From positions 124,001 to 188,000 of the forward strand of contig SVOW01000002.1 in assembly GCA_015066175.1 (NCBI GenBank): a stretch of DNA of 64,000 bases. Direction: 5' to 3'. Origin of the DNA: Oscillospiraceae bacterium (lineage in GTDB: Bacteria; Bacillota; Clostridia; Oscillospirales; Acutalibacteraceae). Below are positions 9,221-18,679 of this stretch, piece after piece (the first letter of the stretch is position 1; every line of letters starts with the position of its first letter). The notes under the pieces were generated by a model that was not told the origin of the DNA, did not search any database, and saw only the letters and a list, made by a program, of their open reading frames with translations. The translations under genes and the position numbers were made by a program.

Positions 9221-11086
9221 ATGAATGAAAACAGATTATTAGATGCTGTAAATTCACCATCAGATATTAAAAATCTGACATACGAACAGTTAAGTGTTCT
9301 CGCAGGTGAAATCAGAGATGAACTCATAGCTACTGTTTCAAAAAACGGCGGTCATCTTGCATCGAATCTTGGTGCAGTTGAACTTACAATTGCACTTCAT
9401 AAAACTTTCAATTCGCCTGAAGATAAAATTATATGGGATGTTGGTCATCAGGCGTATACACATAAAATTCTGACAGGCAGACGTAAACAGTTTTCAACAA
9501 TCAGAACTGAAGGCGGACTGTCGGGTTTTACACGTCCTGATGAAAGTGAACACGATGTTTTTGCAAGCGGTCACAGCAGCATTTCTGTTTCCGCTGCTTA
9601 TGGTGTTGATATTTCAAACACACTTCTTTATGACGATTCAAGAAAGACAGTTGCTGTGGTTGGTGACGGCTCTTTCACAGGTGGTCTTGTTTACGAGGGT
9701 CTTAACAATGCAGGTAGAGACGAAAAGAGCAACCTTATTGTTATCCTTAATGATAACAATATGTCAATTTCACAGAATGTGGGCTCTGTTGCAACTCATC
9801 TTTCAAAATTAAGAACAAAACCCAGATATTATCTTCTTAAAACAGGAACATACCGTTTCCTTTCCTGTATTCCCGTCATTGGCAAACCTATTGCGAAATT
9901 CATACGTAACCTCAAAAATTACATCAAAAGTTCACTATATGGTACAACTATGTTTGAAAAAATGGGTTTTGCATATATGGGACCTTTTGATGGCCATGAT
10001 ATTGAACAGCTTTGTTCAGCTTTTGAAATTGCAAAAAATAAACATGAGCCTGTTATGATTCATGTGCTTACCAAAAAAGGTAAAGGATATAACTTTGCAG
10101 AAGAATCTCCAAGCACATTCCATGGTATTTCAAAATTTGACGTTGAAACAGGCGAAAGTGTTTGCGGGAAAGAAACTTATTCTGATTTCTTTGGCGAAAA
10201 ACTTTGTAAGGAAGCTGAAAACAATGACAAAATCTGTGCTATTACTGCAGCTATGAGTCTTGGTACAGGGCTTGAAAAATTTAGTAAAACTTATTCAAGC
10301 AGATTTTTTGATGTTGGTATCGCAGAAGAACATGCTGTAGTTTTTGCATCAGGTCTTGCAAAAAACAATATGATTCCTGTTTTCTGTGTTTACTCTACTT
10401 TTCTCCAACGATGCTATGACCAGATAATTCACGATTGTGCAATGCAGAATCTTAAAATAATCCTTGCCATTGACAGGGCAGGTTTTGTTGGGCTTGACGG
10501 TGAATCGCATCAGGGATTGTTTGATGTTCCTTTCCTCAACACCATACCTAAAATTGAAGTTTATTCTCCATCTTCGTTTGCTGAACTTGATTCAGTTTTC
10601 GATAATTCAGTTAAAAATATTCAGAATTCAGTTGCGATAAGATATCCGCGTGGTTGTGATGAAGAATTGCCTGAAGATTATATTTACAGTGGCAACGATT
10701 TTGATGTATATGGCAAAAAAGCCAAAAATGCAATTGTGGTTTACGGCAGACTGTTTGCAAACGCTTGCAAAGCACAAAAGATTTTAGCTGAAAACGATAT
10801 AGATGTAAAAATTATCAAATTAAATAAAATAAAACCTATTAATGAAGAAGTGTTTGAAAATATCGAAGGAATCTATAATATATTTTTCTTTGAAGAATCT
10901 ATAAGAAATGGTTCTGTAGCTGAAAGATTTGGTTCGCTTCTTTTAGAAAAGCGTTATAAGGGAAACTATCATATAACAGCAGTTGGCGAAGAATTTGTAA
11001 AACCTGCATCTGTGGAATCCCAGCTTAAAAAATATGGCCTTGATGCAGATTCAATGGTGAAAAAGGTGAGTGAAAATATTGGCTGA
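9221..11086 (+). CDS. dxs: 1-deoxy-D-xylulose-5-phosphate synthase
   Basis: GGHLASNLGAVELTIALH, VVGDGSFTGGLVYEGLNNAG, HVLTKKGKGY, DRAGFVGLDGESHQG; start set at ATG 9221. Confidence 0.97.
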   Translation: MNENRLLDAVNSPSDIKNLTYEQLSVLAGEIRDELIATVSKNGGHLASNLGAVELTIALHKTFNSPEDKIIWDVGHQAYTHKILTGRRKQFSTIRTEGGLSGFTRPDESEHDVFASGHSSISVSAAYGVDISNTLLYDDSRKTVAVVGDGSFTGGLVYEGLNNAGRDEKSNLIVILNDNNMSISQNVGSVATHLSKLRTKPRYYLLKTGTYRFLSCIPVIGKPIAKFIRNLKNYIKSSLYGTTMFEKMGFAYMGPFDGHDIEQLCSAFEIAKNKHEPVMIHVLTKKGKGYNFAEESPSTFHGISKFDVETGESVCGKETYSDFFGEKLCKEAENNDKICAITAAMSLGTGLEKFSKTYSSRFFDVGIAEEHAVVFASGLAKNNMIPVFCVYSTFLQRCYDQIIHDCAMQNLKIILAIDRAGFVGLDGESHQGLFDVPFLNTIPKIEVYSPSSFAELDSVFDNSVKNIQNSVAIRYPRGCDEELPEDYIYSGNDFDVYGKKAKNAIVVYGRLFANACKAQKILAENDIDVKIIKLNKIKPINEEVFENIEGIYNIFFFEESIRNGSVAERFGSLLLEKRYKGNYHITAVGEEFVKPASVESQLKKYGLDADSMVKKVSENIG

Positions 11087-11888
11087 AAAATTACGTCTTG
11101 ATACTGCAGTTTTTGAACAAGGTCATGCTGAAAGCCGTGAAAAAGCAAAAGCACTTATTATGGCAGGTCAGGTTTATGTAAACGGACAAAAAGCATTAAA
11201 ATCAGGAATGTTTCTGAAACCTGAAGACTCCCTTGAAGTCAGAGGAAGCAAAATGCCGTTTGTCAGTCGTGGCGGATACAAACTTGAAAAAGCACTTAAC
11301 AGCTTTGATTTTAAACTTGATGACAATATCTGTATGGATATCGGCGCTTCAACCGGTGGTTTTACTGACTGTATGTTGCAACGAGGTGCAAAAAAAGTTT
11401 ATGCAATTGATGTTGGCTATGGTCAGCTTGCTTGGAAATTACGTACTGATGAAAGAGTTGTAAACCTTGAAAGAACTAATTTCCGCTATCTTGAAAAAGA
11501 AACAGTAAGTGAAGAAATTGACTTTGCAAGTGTAGATGTTTCGTTTATTTCTCTAAAAATAATTTTGCCCGTATTGCGTGATTTTTTAAAAGAAAAGGGT
11601 AAGGCAGTCTGTCTGATTAAACCTCAGTTTGAAGCAGGCCGCGACAAAATAGGTAAAAAAGGCGTTGTACGCGAATTGTCGACTCACGTTGAAGTGATTG
11701 AAACGATAGTTAATTTTGCTTTTGAAAATGGTTTTTCAATTCTCGGTCTTACTTTTTCCCCCATAAAAGGTCCGGAGGGAAATATAGAATATCTTATGCT
11801 TGTTGAAAAATCAGATTCTCCTGAAATGCTGAGTTCTGTTTCACCAAAAGAACTTGCTGAAGAATCACATAAAAACCTGGATAAATGA
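11070..11888 (+). CDS. tlyA: TlyA family rRNA 2'-O-methyltransferase (S4 domain)
   Basis: RLDTAVFEQGHAESREKAKALIMAGQVYVNG; DIGASTGGFTDCMLQRGAKKVYAIDVGYGQL; GTG 11070 or TTG 11079 start. Confidence 0.95.
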   Translation: MKILAEKLRLDTAVFEQGHAESREKAKALIMAGQVYVNGQKALKSGMFLKPEDSLEVRGSKMPFVSRGGYKLEKALNSFDFKLDDNICMDIGASTGGFTDCMLQRGAKKVYAIDVGYGQLAWKLRTDERVVNLERTNFRYLEKETVSEEIDFASVDVSFISLKIILPVLRDFLKEKGKAVCLIKPQFEAGRDKIGKKGVVRELSTHVEVIETIVNFAFENGFSILGLTFSPIKGPEGNIEYLMLVEKSDSPEMLSSVSPKELAEESHKNLDK

Positions 11889-11897
11889 GGTGAAATA

Positions 11898-12743
11898 ATG
11901 TTTGCCATAATTCCTAATCTTTCGAGGCATAATGCTGAAGATGTAACGCGTGCTGTCTGCAATGAATTAAAAATACTAAATGCAGAATTTGCTTTGCTTA
12001 ATGAAAACAAAGATGTCTTCTCTGATATCTGTAGTCAGTTTTATGATGAGGAAACACTTTACAAAGAAGCCGATGTTGTGATTGCAATCGGCGGTGACGG
12101 GACTATAATTAACAGCGCTAAAAAAGCATCTGATGCAGGCGTGCCGATTCTTGGGATTAACGCTGGCAGAGTGGCTTTTATGGCTGGTCTTGAACCGCAG
12201 GAACTTTCACTTCTCGACAGACTTATAAGTGGTAAATATTCTGTTGATAAAAGAATGATGCTGGCAGCATATGTTGTTGTTGACGGGAAAATTGTAAATG
12301 AATTCAATTGTGTTAATGATGTATTTGTTGGCAGGGGAACACACGTAAATATGGTGCGTCTTACAATAAATTGCGATGATGCACAAGTCAGTGAATATTA
12401 TTCAGACGGTGTCATTATTTCCACGCCAACTGGTTCAACAGCTTATTCGCTTTCTGCAGGCGGTCCTGTGATTGACCCGCTGATTGAAAGTATACTTCTG
12501 ACTCCTGTTTGTCCCCACTCAATGTTTCAGAGACCTATGATTTTCAGGAGCGACAGTGTTCTTGAAATTATCGATAATAATGAGCCAGGAAATGTATTTG
12601 CTTTTTTTGACGGCGGACAAGCCGTACCTATTCCGGAAAACAGTAAAATTATTGTAAAAAAATCAAATAAAACGGCTGATTTTATTCGCATAAAATCAGA
12701 TACGTTTGTTGATATACTTAACGCAAAACTCAGAAGTAATTAA
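11898..12743 (+). CDS. nadK: NAD(+)/NADH kinase
   Basis: IAIGGDGTIINSAK and STPTGSTAYSLSAGGPVIDP motifs. Confidence 0.96.
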   Translation: MFAIIPNLSRHNAEDVTRAVCNELKILNAEFALLNENKDVFSDICSQFYDEETLYKEADVVIAIGGDGTIINSAKKASDAGVPILGINAGRVAFMAGLEPQELSLLDRLISGKYSVDKRMMLAAYVVVDGKIVNEFNCVNDVFVGRGTHVNMVRLTINCDDAQVSEYYSDGVIISTPTGSTAYSLSAGGPVIDPLIESILLTPVCPHSMFQRPMIFRSDSVLEIIDNNEPGNVFAFFDGGQAVPIPENSKIIVKKSNKTADFIRIKSDTFVDILNAKLRSN

Positions 12744-12766
12744 TTTGCCTGATAGGAGATTACATT

Positions 12767-13219
12767 ATGAAAAGAAAAAGACATTCACTGATTCTCAAAC
12801 TTATTGAAGAAAAACCAATTGCAACCCAGGAAGAACTGCTTGAATATCTCTGCAGTCACGATTATGATGTTACTCAGGCTACTGTTTCAAGAGACATCAA
12901 AGAACTACGTCTTATCAAAGTTGCTGATTCAAACGGCAGATATAGATACAGTCTGCCTCAGGAAAAACCAAATGATTTGAGTTCAAAATTTCAGATGATT
13001 TTTAATTCAGCAATTAAGAGTGTTGATTATGCAATGAACATTGTCTGCATAAATTGTCATTCAGGTATGGCACAAGGCGCTTGCAGTGCTCTTGATAACA
13101 TGGGTTACACTGAAATTGTAGGTACAGTAGCAGGCGATGACACAATTTTTGTTCTTTGCAGAACAGAAGAAAATGCAGGTTCTCTTGCTGAATCTCTTAA
13201 GAGATTTATTGAAAAGTAA
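12767..13219 (+). CDS. argR: Arginine repressor ArgR
   Basis: EELLEYLCSHDYDVTQATVSRDIKELRLIKV; TVAGDDTIFVLCR; adjacent to recN. Confidence 0.96.
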   Translation: MKRKRHSLILKLIEEKPIATQEELLEYLCSHDYDVTQATVSRDIKELRLIKVADSNGRYRYSLPQEKPNDLSSKFQMIFNSAIKSVDYAMNIVCINCHSGMAQGACSALDNMGYTEIVGTVAGDDTIFVLCRTEENAGSLAESLKRFIEK

Positions 13220-13234
13220 TAAGGGTGGTTAGTT

Positions 13235-14917
13235 TTGCTTAACAGTCTGAAAATCGAGAATATTGCTGTAATCGAAAGTGCTGATATCAGTTTTGATACC
13301 GGCCTTAATGTGTTGAGCGGTGAAACAGGCGCAGGTAAATCTATTATTATTGATTCAATAAATGCAATTCTCGGTGAGAGAACATCAAAAGAACTTATCC
13401 GCACCGGCACAAATGCTGCATATGTTACTGCGTTTTTCACATCTGTTACAAAAGAAACTGAAGCTAAACTTGACGAACTTGGCATTGAAAAAGAAGAAGA
13501 TTCTTCGCTTCTTATTTCGCGCAGAATTTCTGCAGACGGAAAGAATGTTTGCAGAATCAATGGTGTAACAACTACTGTTTCAATGCTGAAAGAAGTAGGT
13601 AAAACACTCATTGATATTCATGGTCAGCATGATAACCGTTCATTGCTTTTAAAAGAAAACCACTGTGCATATATTGATAAATTGGCAATGAACGAAAGAT
13701 TATTCAACGAATATGTTTCTTGTTATAAAAAGTTTGTTGCAATTAAAAAGGAACTAAAAAATCTGCAGAACAGTGAAGCTGAAAATGAAAAAAACGCTGA
13801 AATTTACCGTTTTCAGATTGATGAAATTGAAAAAGCAGATGCAAAAGAAGGCGAAATTGATGAACTTATCAGTCTTCGCAACAGACTTGCAAATGCTGAA
13901 AAAATAAGTGCTGTTCTTAATCTTTCATATGATGAATTCAGCGGTAATAATGAAGAATCAGGTATTCTGTTAAGATTAAAAAATATAATTTCACAGATCA
14001 ATACTGTTACAGATTATGAAGATATGAAAGAAGTTTCACGTAATCTGCAAACTGCCGTGTATACTCTTGAAGAATGTGCACAGAGCGTAAAACATGGTCT
14101 TGATTCAGTTGAATTTAATCCCTCTCTTCTTGAAGAAACTGAAGAAAGGCTTGACTTGCTTTCAAGACTTACTAAAAAATACAATACTGATGAAAAAGGA
14201 CTTGAGTTAATTGCTCAGAGTTTAAAATCAGAGTTAGAAAAAATCGATTCATCTGCAGAAAGAATCGAAGAATTAACAGCTGAACTTGACTCAGTCGGTC
14301 AGAATCTGCTTGCTTCTGCAGAAAAACTTACAAAATCACGTGTAAAAGCTTCAGAGATTTTTGAGAAAAAAGTTGCTGATGAGCTTGCTTTTCTGAATAT
14401 GCCGAATGTTGTGTTTAATGTTGATATAAAAGATAAAGCATTGGGTCTTACAGGTAAAGACGATATAGAATTTTTGATTTCAGCAAATATCGGCGAATCT
14501 CCGAAACCGCTTATCAAAATTTCATCTGGCGGTGAGCTTTCAAGAATAATGCTTGCGATAAAAAATGTTCTTTCTGAAAAAGATGACATTATGACTATGA
14601 TTTTTGACGAAATTGATACAGGAATCAGCGGTCAGGCAGCCACAAAAGTAGCTAAAAAGTTGTATGATGTTTCAATCGGCAAACAGGTTGTTTGTGTAAC
14701 ACATCTGTCGCAGATTGCATCTTTTGCAGATAATCATTTGTTCATAAGTAAAGAAACAACAAATGAACATACTTTTACCAAGGTTAAAACTCTGGCACAG
14801 AATGAACGTAAATATGAGCTCGCACGTATCAATGGTGGTTCAGTTATTACACAGAGTCAGCTTGATGCATCAAATGAAATGCTTTTGCAGGCAGCAGAAT
14901 ATAAAAGGGGAAAATAA
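13235..14917 (+). CDS. recN: DNA repair protein RecN
   Basis: MLNSLKIENIAVIESADISF...GETGAGKSIIIDSI; DEIDTGISGQAA; VCVTHLSQIASFADNH. Confidence 0.97.
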   Translation: MLNSLKIENIAVIESADISFDTGLNVLSGETGAGKSIIIDSINAILGERTSKELIRTGTNAAYVTAFFTSVTKETEAKLDELGIEKEEDSSLLISRRISADGKNVCRINGVTTTVSMLKEVGKTLIDIHGQHDNRSLLLKENHCAYIDKLAMNERLFNEYVSCYKKFVAIKKELKNLQNSEAENEKNAEIYRFQIDEIEKADAKEGEIDELISLRNRLANAEKISAVLNLSYDEFSGNNEESGILLRLKNIISQINTVTDYEDMKEVSRNLQTAVYTLEECAQSVKHGLDSVEFNPSLLEETEERLDLLSRLTKKYNTDEKGLELIAQSLKSELEKIDSSAERIEELTAELDSVGQNLLASAEKLTKSRVKASEIFEKKVADELAFLNMPNVVFNVDIKDKALGLTGKDDIEFLISANIGESPKPLIKISSGGELSRIMLAIKNVLSEKDDIMTMIFDEIDTGISGQAATKVAKKLYDVSIGKQVVCVTHLSQIASFADNHLFISKETTNEHTFTKVKTLAQNERKYELARINGGSVITQSQLDASNEMLLQAAEYKRGK

Positions 14918-14918
14918 A

Positions 14919-15122
14919 ATGGATCAGAAGAAAATAGACAGAATAAATGAACTGGCTCGTCTTGCCAAACAGCGTGAACTTACACCTGAAGAACAAGATG
15001 AAAGACAGAAATTAAGACGAGAATATATTGATGCTTTCAAAGCAAGCTTAGTGGGCACTCTTGAAAACACATATATTGTGGATGAAAAAGGCAATAAAAG
15101 AAAAGTTGAAAGAAAAAAATAA
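14919..15122 (+). CDS. DUF896 family (YnzC-like) protein
   Basis: 67-aa MDQKKIDRINELARLAKQRELTPEEQDERQKLRREYIDAFKASL; start at ATG 14919 inside ORF 14763. Confidence 0.93.
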   Translation: MDQKKIDRINELARLAKQRELTPEEQDERQKLRREYIDAFKASLVGTLENTYIVDEKGNKRKVERKK

Positions 15123-15171
15123 ACATTTTTGATTTTAAAATCAACACTTTTACATCAATCTCAGGATTTGA

Positions 15172-15200
15172 TTGACAATGTTGTTGTATGCTGTTAAAAT
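15172..15200 (+). promoter_or_regulatory. Sigma-A-like promoter of the short RNA/leader
   Basis: TTGACA (15172-15177) - 17 nt - TAAAAT (15195-15200). Confidence 0.75.
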
Positions 15201-15206
15201 ATATTT

Positions 15207-15345
15207 AAGATTATAGAAAGGCAGGTGGACAAAATGATGATTAAATTTAATTTCCTGAACCGGGGAGCCATTTTGTCCGTTTGCGATTGATATAATATCT
15301 TTCTGTATTTATAAGGCATCTCCGTTTGGGAGATGCCTATATTTT
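15207..15345 (+). ncRNA. Candidate structured small RNA or 5' leader (contains an 18-codon ORF)
   Basis: 15212-15220 pairs with 15299-15307 (9 bp); 15221-15236 pairs with 15269-15284 (16 bp, 3 G-U); terminator follows at 15312-15345. Confidence 0.55.
15312..15345 (+). terminator. Intrinsic terminator
   Basis: AGGCATCTCC gtttg GGAGATGCCT followed by ATATTTTT. Confidence 0.8.
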
Positions 15346-15364
15346 TACAGAAAGAGGATTTATA

Positions 15365-16184
15365 ATGTATAAAATTAAATTATTTAACGCCGATGACATT
15401 GATCTAAAAAAATTTTGCAGACATTTTATAAAATACAAAAGAAAATCACTTAAAAACCAAGGTGAAAATCCCTTGGGCAAAAAACATTTTAAAGAGCTTT
15501 TTTATAGTATTATTTCAGATTCAGCAAAGGATTTTATCAGTGAAAACCTGAACTGTTTTTTTTGTAATTAAAGAAAAAAACAACATAATCGGATTTACTT
15601 CAATATCGTTAAAATCAAAAGATGTGGTTGATATACCATATGATTACGGTAAAGTTAAAGATTTTTACATTGCACCAAAGTACAGACGAAAGGGATTCGG
15701 TAGGATTCTGAATAATTACATCGAAGATGTTTTTATCAAGAACAAAACAAATGTTGTATTATTAAGCCCTGACCCTGTGAGTGGAATTGATTTTTGGAAA
15801 GCGATGGGATATAACGATACAGGTATTCATAAAGGGTGGGGTAAACATTTTGTTTACATTAAACATTTATCTGATAATAAAACTTCACTTAAAATTGATA
15901 GCGCTATTTTAGAGCTTATTACACCAACAGATTTAATCGGAATAAATCCGTATAATAAACCGCAGCTGAAAGAGGTTTACTGTATATGGAAAGAATATTG
16001 TAAAGATATAAATCAAAAACAACGCAGAAGTGATGTTAAAAATATGGCTTGGAATGCGAGAAAACACAAAAATATCAGCTTTAGAGCTGTTTATTACGAA
16101 GGGAAAATTATTGGTTTTAAATATAAAGCATATGATGAAATAAACTATATATTACCTGAATACAGAACAAAGTTGTTGAGATAA
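15365..16184 (+). pseudogene. GNAT family N-acetyltransferase interrupted by a frameshift
   Basis: ORF 15365-15571 ends just after a T8 tract (15556-15563); removing one T gives continuous ...NCFFVIKEKNNIIGFTSISLKSKDVVDIPYDYGKVKDFYIAPKYRRKGFGRILNNYIE..., joining the ORF ending at 16184. Confidence 0.75.
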
Positions 16185-16191
16185 TAACAAT

Positions 16192-16223
16192 TTTAAGGCA
16201 CCTGTTTTTACAGGTGCCTTAAA
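16192..16223. terminator. Bidirectional terminator between convergent genes
   Basis: TTTAAGGCACCTG ttttta CAGGTGCCTTAAA, 13-bp perfect stem. Confidence 0.8.
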
Positions 16224-16237
16224 TATTTATTGTTAAC

Positions 16238-17308
16238 TTATGGCATATATGCATTTGAGAATGCTTCTGTAACAATAATATCATCATCCGTTGCTATGTC
16301 GTTTGCATCTGCTTTTTCGGTTGTTGTTACAAGTTTTCTGCCTATATTATTTTCTGTGAATGAATTGATGAAAGCTTCTGCGTTTTCTTTACCGATATAA
16401 TATAAATGTTGTGTGTGGAAGATATTAATGCACAGATAGCCGCTTCTTGCTATTCCGATATAGTATCCGAGTTCATCTGTTATAGATTCAATTTCAATAT
16501 TAAAGGTAAGATCATCAAGTAAAACTATGTCTGTCGGTTCTTCGATAGGCTTAAGGGATTTGTGTTTGTAAAGAAAATCGGTAATATCAGATTTTTTTGG
16601 ATTACTATATTCAATTACAGCAATGTCATTTTCTTTGTAGTAACCGCTATTAATATTAATATTTTCCTCAAAATTGAATTTCTCGATAAGTTCGCCTAAA
16701 GTTTCAAATTTACAGTTGCGGTTAGTATATGAGAAATAATTTTCATCGCCTTTGAATTTAACAGCTATTGCACAGTAAGAGGATGTATTTTTTATTTCGT
16801 AAAGTGTTGCATCTGTTGTGTGTTTTTCGTTACTGAATGGGTCGTATCCCGTTGCAACCGTATCCCGGATTTTTTTACCAACAGCTGATTTGTCGATTTT
16901 TTTTACGATAAAATAGTTTGAACTATTGTAATCTACATTGGGATATTTTTCCTCTATGCTGTAATTTTCCCAGGTATCTGCGCCAACGATAACTGTTTCT
17001 GTTACAAATTCAGTTGCCGGTTCTGTTTTTGTTTCAGTGACACTATCAGGATTTTTTTTCTCTGTGGTCACTTCTCCTCTTGTTGTTATTTCACTAGTTT
17101 TATTACTTTCATATATGTTTTTATTTGAATTGACTACATGAAAATGATAAGCTGTTACACTAATACCAACGGCAAGAATAACACTTGCAGCAACTGCCAA
17201 CCATTTATAATATGTTTTATTTTTTGCTACTTGTTCAATGGGCATTGCTTCTTCTATGAATTCATTGTCAATTTCATTCAAAGCGTTAAGTATTTTTTTT
17301 TCCTTCAT
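16238..17308 (-). CDS. Membrane-anchored protein paired with ECF sigma factor (putative anti-sigma factor)
   Basis: Cytosolic N-terminus, single TM (WLAVAASVILAVGISVTAYHF), T/E-rich linker, extracytoplasmic domain; overlaps stop of the sigma gene. Confidence 0.6.
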   Translation of the reverse strand: MKEKKILNALNEIDNEFIEEAMPIEQVAKNKTYYKWLAVAASVILAVGISVTAYHFHVVNSNKNIYESNKTSEITTRGEVTTEKKNPDSVTETKTEPATEFVTETVIVGADTWENYSIEEKYPNVDYNSSNYFIVKKIDKSAVGKKIRDTVATGYDPFSNEKHTTDATLYEIKNTSSYCAIAVKFKGDENYFSYTNRNCKFETLGELIEKFNFEENININSGYYKENDIAVIEYSNPKKSDITDFLYKHKSLKPIEEPTDIVLLDDLTFNIEIESITDELGYYIGIARSGYLCINIFHTQHLYYIGKENAEAFINSFTENNIGRKLVTTTEKADANDIATDDDIIVTEAFSNAYMP

Positions 17309-17865
17309 ATTTCAACACCTTCTTTTTCTAAAAATTCTCTGAGCTTTTCTCTTGTTCTCATAAGGCTCATTTTTACCTTACTTTCAGTAAATTCATTAAT
17401 TTTTGCAATTTCTTTCACAGACATAATATACCAATATCTCTGCAAAAAAATTATTCTGTTTTCATCAGAAAGGTTTTTTAAGAATGTATTGAGAAATTCT
17501 GCTAATTGTGAATTATCCGCTACTTTTTCTGTTGAATTGGGTGAGGGAATGCAATCGTGCAATTCATCAATAACAAGTGTATATGTATTTTCACAGCGCT
17601 TTTTAGCTGATTTCTTTTCAACTATATCAAGTGCGTTATTTCGTGTGATTTTGCCGAGAAAAACAGACAGCTTGTTGGGTTTATTAGGCGGAATAGCATT
17701 CCATGCTTTAATGTATGTATCATTTACACATTCTTCAGAATCTTCGTTGTTGTTAAGAATGTTAACTGCAATGTAATAGCAGTATTTTCCGTATTTTTTG
17801 TCGCTTTCCTGAATGGCACTTTCGTCTCTTTTCCAGTATAAATCAATAATTTCTCTATCGTTCAT
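17305..17865 (-). CDS. RNA polymerase sigma-70 family (ECF) factor
   Basis: EDSEECVNDTYIKAWNAIPP region 2 and SDENRIIFLQRYWYIMSVKEIAKINEFTESKVKMSLMRTREKL region 4. Confidence 0.9.
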   Translation of the reverse strand: MNDREIIDLYWKRDESAIQESDKKYGKYCYYIAVNILNNNEDSEECVNDTYIKAWNAIPPNKPNKLSVFLGKITRNNALDIVEKKSAKKRCENTYTLVIDELHDCIPSPNSTEKVADNSQLAEFLNTFLKNLSDENRIIFLQRYWYIMSVKEIAKINEFTESKVKMSLMRTREKLREFLEKEGVEI

Positions 17866-18019
17866 TTTAACCCTCCTTTAGTTTTCTGAAAAGGCCTTTC
17901 ACTACAATAGACGGAATTTCCTTATTTACGTCACATTGTATCATATATTTTTTTGTTTGTGTCAATCAAGATATAAATTAATATTATAGTAATAAACGAT
18001 AATATCAGGAGGTAAGCAG

Positions 18020-18667
18020 ATGAACAATTCTGAATTGCAGAATATGATTGAAAAATACAAAAAAGAATTGCTGAAATATGCCAATGAAAATGGTGGCTTC
18101 GTAAAAAAAGAAATACTTGAAAAAGAACCTGAAGCGAAGCCTGTTGTGGCTGTAGTCAGCTCTGACGACTATACGAACAGAGAAGCTGATATAACTGAAC
18201 TTGAAGGGACAAATCCCACAGGCTATAATGCGGGCAGAGTAGAGCCTGTATATAGCAGTGCCGAGGATTTCAGACGAAAGAATGCAGGCGTGGGAAGAAT
18301 GAAAGTTCAGGTTTTCAGCGGCAGAGAAGCATTTCCGGTTGTGAGTGCAAGGGTTCAGATTTCTAAAAATTTTGAAGACGGTGAAAGGTTCTTTGCTGAT
18401 GAACTTACTGACACAAGCGGCATAGTTGAAGGAGTTTCTCTTATTGCTCCGAAAAAAGATCTTGCTCAGGAAAACAATGAAATTCTTCCTTATTCCACTT
18501 ATACAATCAAGGTTACGCATCCTTATTATATCACAACGCTGTACACAAATGTTCCTGTATTTGATGATGTTTTATCTATTCAGCCTGTAAATTTAGTTCC
18601 GAAAACCGGTACACCTTCAGATGATAACGAAATAATATATGTTGATGAAGAACCTAAAGACTTATAA
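18020..18667 (+). CDS. Hypothetical protein with carboxypeptidase-regulatory-like (beta-sandwich) domain, spore/cell-wall associated
   Basis: Repetitive beta pattern VQVFSGREAFPVVSARVQISK...; operon with peptidoglycan-binding protein. Confidence 0.5.
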   Translation: MNNSELQNMIEKYKKELLKYANENGGFVKKEILEKEPEAKPVVAVVSSDDYTNREADITELEGTNPTGYNAGRVEPVYSSAEDFRRKNAGVGRMKVQVFSGREAFPVVSARVQISKNFEDGERFFADELTDTSGIVEGVSLIAPKKDLAQENNEILPYSTYTIKVTHPYYITTLYTNVPVFDDVLSIQPVNLVPKTGTPSDDNEIIYVDEEPKDL

Positions 18668-18679
18668 GGAGAATTATTT

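Noticed and set aside
14763-14918. N-terminal half of ORF 14763-15122
   Set aside because: Overlaps recN out of frame; the DUF896 protein starts at ATG 14919.
17138-17776. 212-aa + strand ORF opposite the ECF sigma/anti-sigma pair
   Set aside because: Shadow ORF: Phe/Ser-rich, spans the junction of two convincing minus-strand genes.
18005-18520. 171-aa minus-strand ORF opposite the 18020-18667 gene
   Set aside because: Antisense composition (Phe/Ile/Cys/Arg) with the + strand ORF having SD and operon context.
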